From contig NC_081818.1 in assembly GCF_030704535.1 (NCBI RefSeq), positions 19,845,001 to 19,909,000 on the forward strand: a stretch of 64,000 nucleotides of DNA, read 5' to 3'. Source of the stretch: Vitis vinifera (taxonomy: Eukaryota; Streptophyta; Magnoliopsida; Vitales; Vitaceae). Below are positions 61,292 through 64,000 of the stretch, piece after piece. The first letter of the stretch is position 1; every line of letters begins with the position of its first letter. Below the pieces are notes generated by a model. The model worked only from the letters and a program-made list of their open reading frames with translations. It did no database searches and was not told the DNA's origin. Position numbers and translations under genes: made by a program.

Positions 61292-63010
61292 TGTTAGAAA
61301 CCCTGATTACTTCGTTTCGATTACCTAGGTCTCGTAGGGTGCATGCATCTATCCCTAGGCATCTTTAAATCTATCGCAGCGAAATAAAATGGCAAAAAAA
61401 ATTAATAACTATATATTTAGAGATTTGAAACTCATACTTGTGATTTGGATGTTCCTAAATTAAAATCCATCCAATGAAGAACATGCTTGGAAAAATTGGA
61501 GAGTCTTTCTCCTCATGCTATTGCCCATGTGTGCATCTTGTGCGATTCCCATGCACGCGACCTATGTGCATCTCGTGTGTTTCTTGTGCATGCAGTCTGT
61601 GCACGTCTAAGGGTTATTGCCCTTCATCCAAGGGGTCTCATACACCCAAGATCTTTCGCCCGATGACTCAAACCACAATCTTAGCACTCTAAAGTGTGGA
61701 CTTTGGAAGGGAGGAGACTATGGCTCTTACTCTCTCTCTTTGGAGGTGGAAGACAACTCTCACCAAAAGTCATTATGAAACTCTTAGCCATAAAGGGGTA
61801 TTTATAAGGTTGCCCATTGGGCTTAAGGGACTTAAGTCCATTTAAGCTTGGGTCACTTAATCTAACCTAAAATGGGTCCTAATTTATTAATTAACCACAT
61901 AAGGTCATCTAATTAATCAATTAGCCTAAACCATACACCTTGTTCACTATCCCTTATGCAACCTTGTGTAATTACCAAAACACCCTTATGAACAAGAATG
62001 AACCTAGAGTCAATTCAACCCCATCATAAACCATGTCATCATGATATATGAGATAAGAGCAGGGACCACTAGGACCCATAAGAGTACTAGTTCTCTCAAA
62101 GTCCAATTTTGAAGTTGATTCAACATTCCACTAAAGAGAATCAATTGCAGTTTAATACCTTATATAAATAACAACGAGACGAATTCGGGTTCATGACCTA
62201 CTATCCATTGCCTATAAACTCTCCATGAACTGGTGTTTATGATCTAATAAGGTAATACTATCACCTATCAAGATTACCTCTCAAATCCTTGAATTACATA
62301 TCACACTTATTATGTGATCAACTGACATACTTTAACTCCAAGAAGCACATGTCAAATTCCACCAAAGGAATTACTGTGGCCATAGATTTCATGATCACAT
62401 GTCCATTGGATCACCCTATGAGACACAATGTCTCAATCTTATGAGACATCATGGTGTCTCTATTGAGAATATTTGTTGTCACTAGCCTCCATCAACAGTG
62501 ACTCAATCCATAAGGATATATAATAATTATAACCACTTTAAGGTATCACCTATAAGTCAAAGCCTCCTATTGATTTTAGCATAAACTTAATATCCTCTCA
62601 AGATTGATAGTGCATGCAATATAGTAGCTTAGTGAATTACGACATTTCATAGCCTTGCATCATGATTCACCACAGGTCTAGTTTAGGGTGCATCATATAT
62701 ACTAGTGCACTCACCATGGGAAACCTATCCCAACGGCCAAGATAAGTCATCCCTCTAATTAGAAGATGGTGGACTACAGTCTCTACTAGATTGCCTAAAT
62801 CCATGAACCAACTATGGATAACCTATCTACTTACAAGGAACCTATGACTTCTATCTTCTGCACAACTCATAATGCACCTAAGTCATGTACAATGTAAGAA
62901 ACATGAGTTGAATGCTCAAATCAATGTCAATACACCAAATGGATAGCAAAGGGACAATTAAGTCTAACTTTGTTACATCATGTCTTGCTTTTAAGGGCTT
63001 AATCCCAATA
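61292..63010 (-). mobile_element. Second LTR-family copy, reversed
   Basis: Duplicate of 15666-17377 with the same attag/attgg flanks. Inverted relative to the solo LTR at 52981. Confidence 0.65.
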
Positions 63011-63873
63011 ATTGGCCCTTAGAATGCAAGGATATAAATCCATACATTTTTTTAGCTTTTAAAATCAATAAAGATTGGTGCTAACTTCAATTCATTGTTG
63101 TCTTCCACGTCAATCCTCTTGGGCTTGCACACTAGTTTATGTAGCTAACCAACCTTCATCTAGATGGGAAAGTAAAATAGCAAGGGTGGCGGCTACTAGG
63201 CTTCAAAAATGTGTATGTGTGCCCGAATAAAGCACAAGAGGGCTTTATATAGACCTTAGAGTCATGCTAAAAAATTACCACATTATGTTTAGTGAGCCTA
63301 GCCTTATGCTTAAACCTTATGGTGCACCAAGACCACTTAGTTCACCCTAGTTTTCTAATACACAATTAAATATGAGTGCATATGTCACAAGTAGCTCAAG
63401 TGGAGACCATTAGATGATTGGCCCTCTTGGAATTAATTTAACATAATTAAATAATTAATCTTTACTCTACTATGCAAGATTAATCTTACTCTAACATTTT
63501 ATATAAACAACATGAAGCGATTAATTTTTTTACTTAAATAATAATTTGTTTGGTCCCTGACCTACTAAATTACATATGCTCCCCATAAATTGGTATCCAT
63601 AATTTAATTAGAACTTGCTATCAATCAATTAAATTATATCTTTATTCCATTGAGTTACAAATTTAACTTTTTTGCGATCACTTGATATTTCCTTACCTAT
63701 TATGATAAAATATCAAATTCTAATTTAATGCGATTAACATGGTCATGGATTCAACTTGATCATTCACTTTATGATTACTCAAAGGGATATACTATACCTA
63801 GAGGGATATCATGGTGTTTATATTGAGCATTCACCTCACTACATGTTGAATCAATAATCTCCAACTACATGAG
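63011..63873. other. Noncoding, probable LTR-like remnant
   Basis: Duplicate of 17378-18237. No coding signal. Confidence 0.35.
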
Positions 63874-64000
63874 TGTTGGCAGATCGAAGGGTTGGCCGCG
63901 TCCATCAACTCCCCTTGTGTTCACCGTGGGCGCTTGGGTGAATGCACTATAAGGCTAGGGTATGCGCCTTTCCTACAAGAAATTGCTTTTAGGAGAGTTG
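63874..64000. other. Unrelated sequence at window end
   Basis: Starts tgttggcag and is richer in G and C than the rest of the window. It has no counterpart at 18238 and may be the start of an LTR inserted at the duplication edge. Too short to classify. Confidence 0.3.

Larger units (their letters stand above)
46057..63873 (+). repeat. Segmental duplication, right copy
   Basis: Collinear partner of 1-18237, carrying GLP5, solo LTR, 180-base repeats, Gypsy-like LTR end and reversed LTR in the same order. Its left side continues without a break into block beta of the GLP4 module. Its right edge meets unrelated sequence that starts tgttgg at 63874. Confidence 0.93.

Overview
This window is plant nuclear DNA: AT-rich, gene-poor and dominated by Ty1/copia remnants, LTR sequence and microsatellites, with one small intron-containing gene family. 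The only genes I support as host genes are five copies of a germin-like protein (GLP), an apoplastic cupin most like GLP subfamily 1 of eudicots. The protein type and the mix of retroelements suggest a woody eudicot such as grapevine (Vitis). That assignment is an inference from memory of the family, not a search result.

Layout. GLP1 (4750-5531), GLP2 (25030-25811), GLP4 (42018-42799) and GLP5 (50796-51577) are intact two-exon genes, all on the + strand. Each has a TATA box, a 130-base exon 1, a 116-base intron, a 536-base exon 2 and a 221-residue product. GLP3 (35553-36187) is a pseudogene: one deletion removed its promoter, exon 1 and the 5' splice site. Each gene lies in a repeated module of 5' flank, GLP, 3' flank, a degraded minus-strand copia remnant (called copia A here), and two noncoding blocks (beta, then alpha). 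Modules are about 6 to 20 kb apart.

Superimposed on this is a recent segmental duplication of about 18 kb. Bases 1-18237 correspond to 46057-63873, with GLP1 and GLP5 as the matching genes. Both copies hold the same retroelement insertions: a solo LTR with a CAATA target-site duplication, a second copy of that LTR in the opposite orientation, and a Gypsy-like LTR end. Those insertions therefore predate the duplication.

A 4.6 kb copia element (26722-31307, minus strand) sits nested in copia A between GLP2 and GLP3. It has an ACACC target-site duplication, a primer-binding site and a polypurine tract. Its LTR at the downstream end is abnormal: the terminal part is replaced by an exact 43-base inverted copy of the LTR's own start. 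A further copia family (copia B) is present as fragments at 18367-19250 and 38729-40800.

How it works together. The GLPs are predicted secreted, Mn-binding, probably hexameric wall proteins, and such clusters are known in plants to contribute dosage to defence against pathogens. The retroelement remnants repeated in each module supply homology for unequal crossing-over, which fits the copy-number growth, patchwork exon sequences and one broken copy seen here. I found no tRNA, rRNA, CRISPR or bacterial-type feature, and no clear sign of an unknown gene system. The least ordinary signals are the fold-back LTR, the 180-base coding-like tandem repeats and the structure of the array itself.
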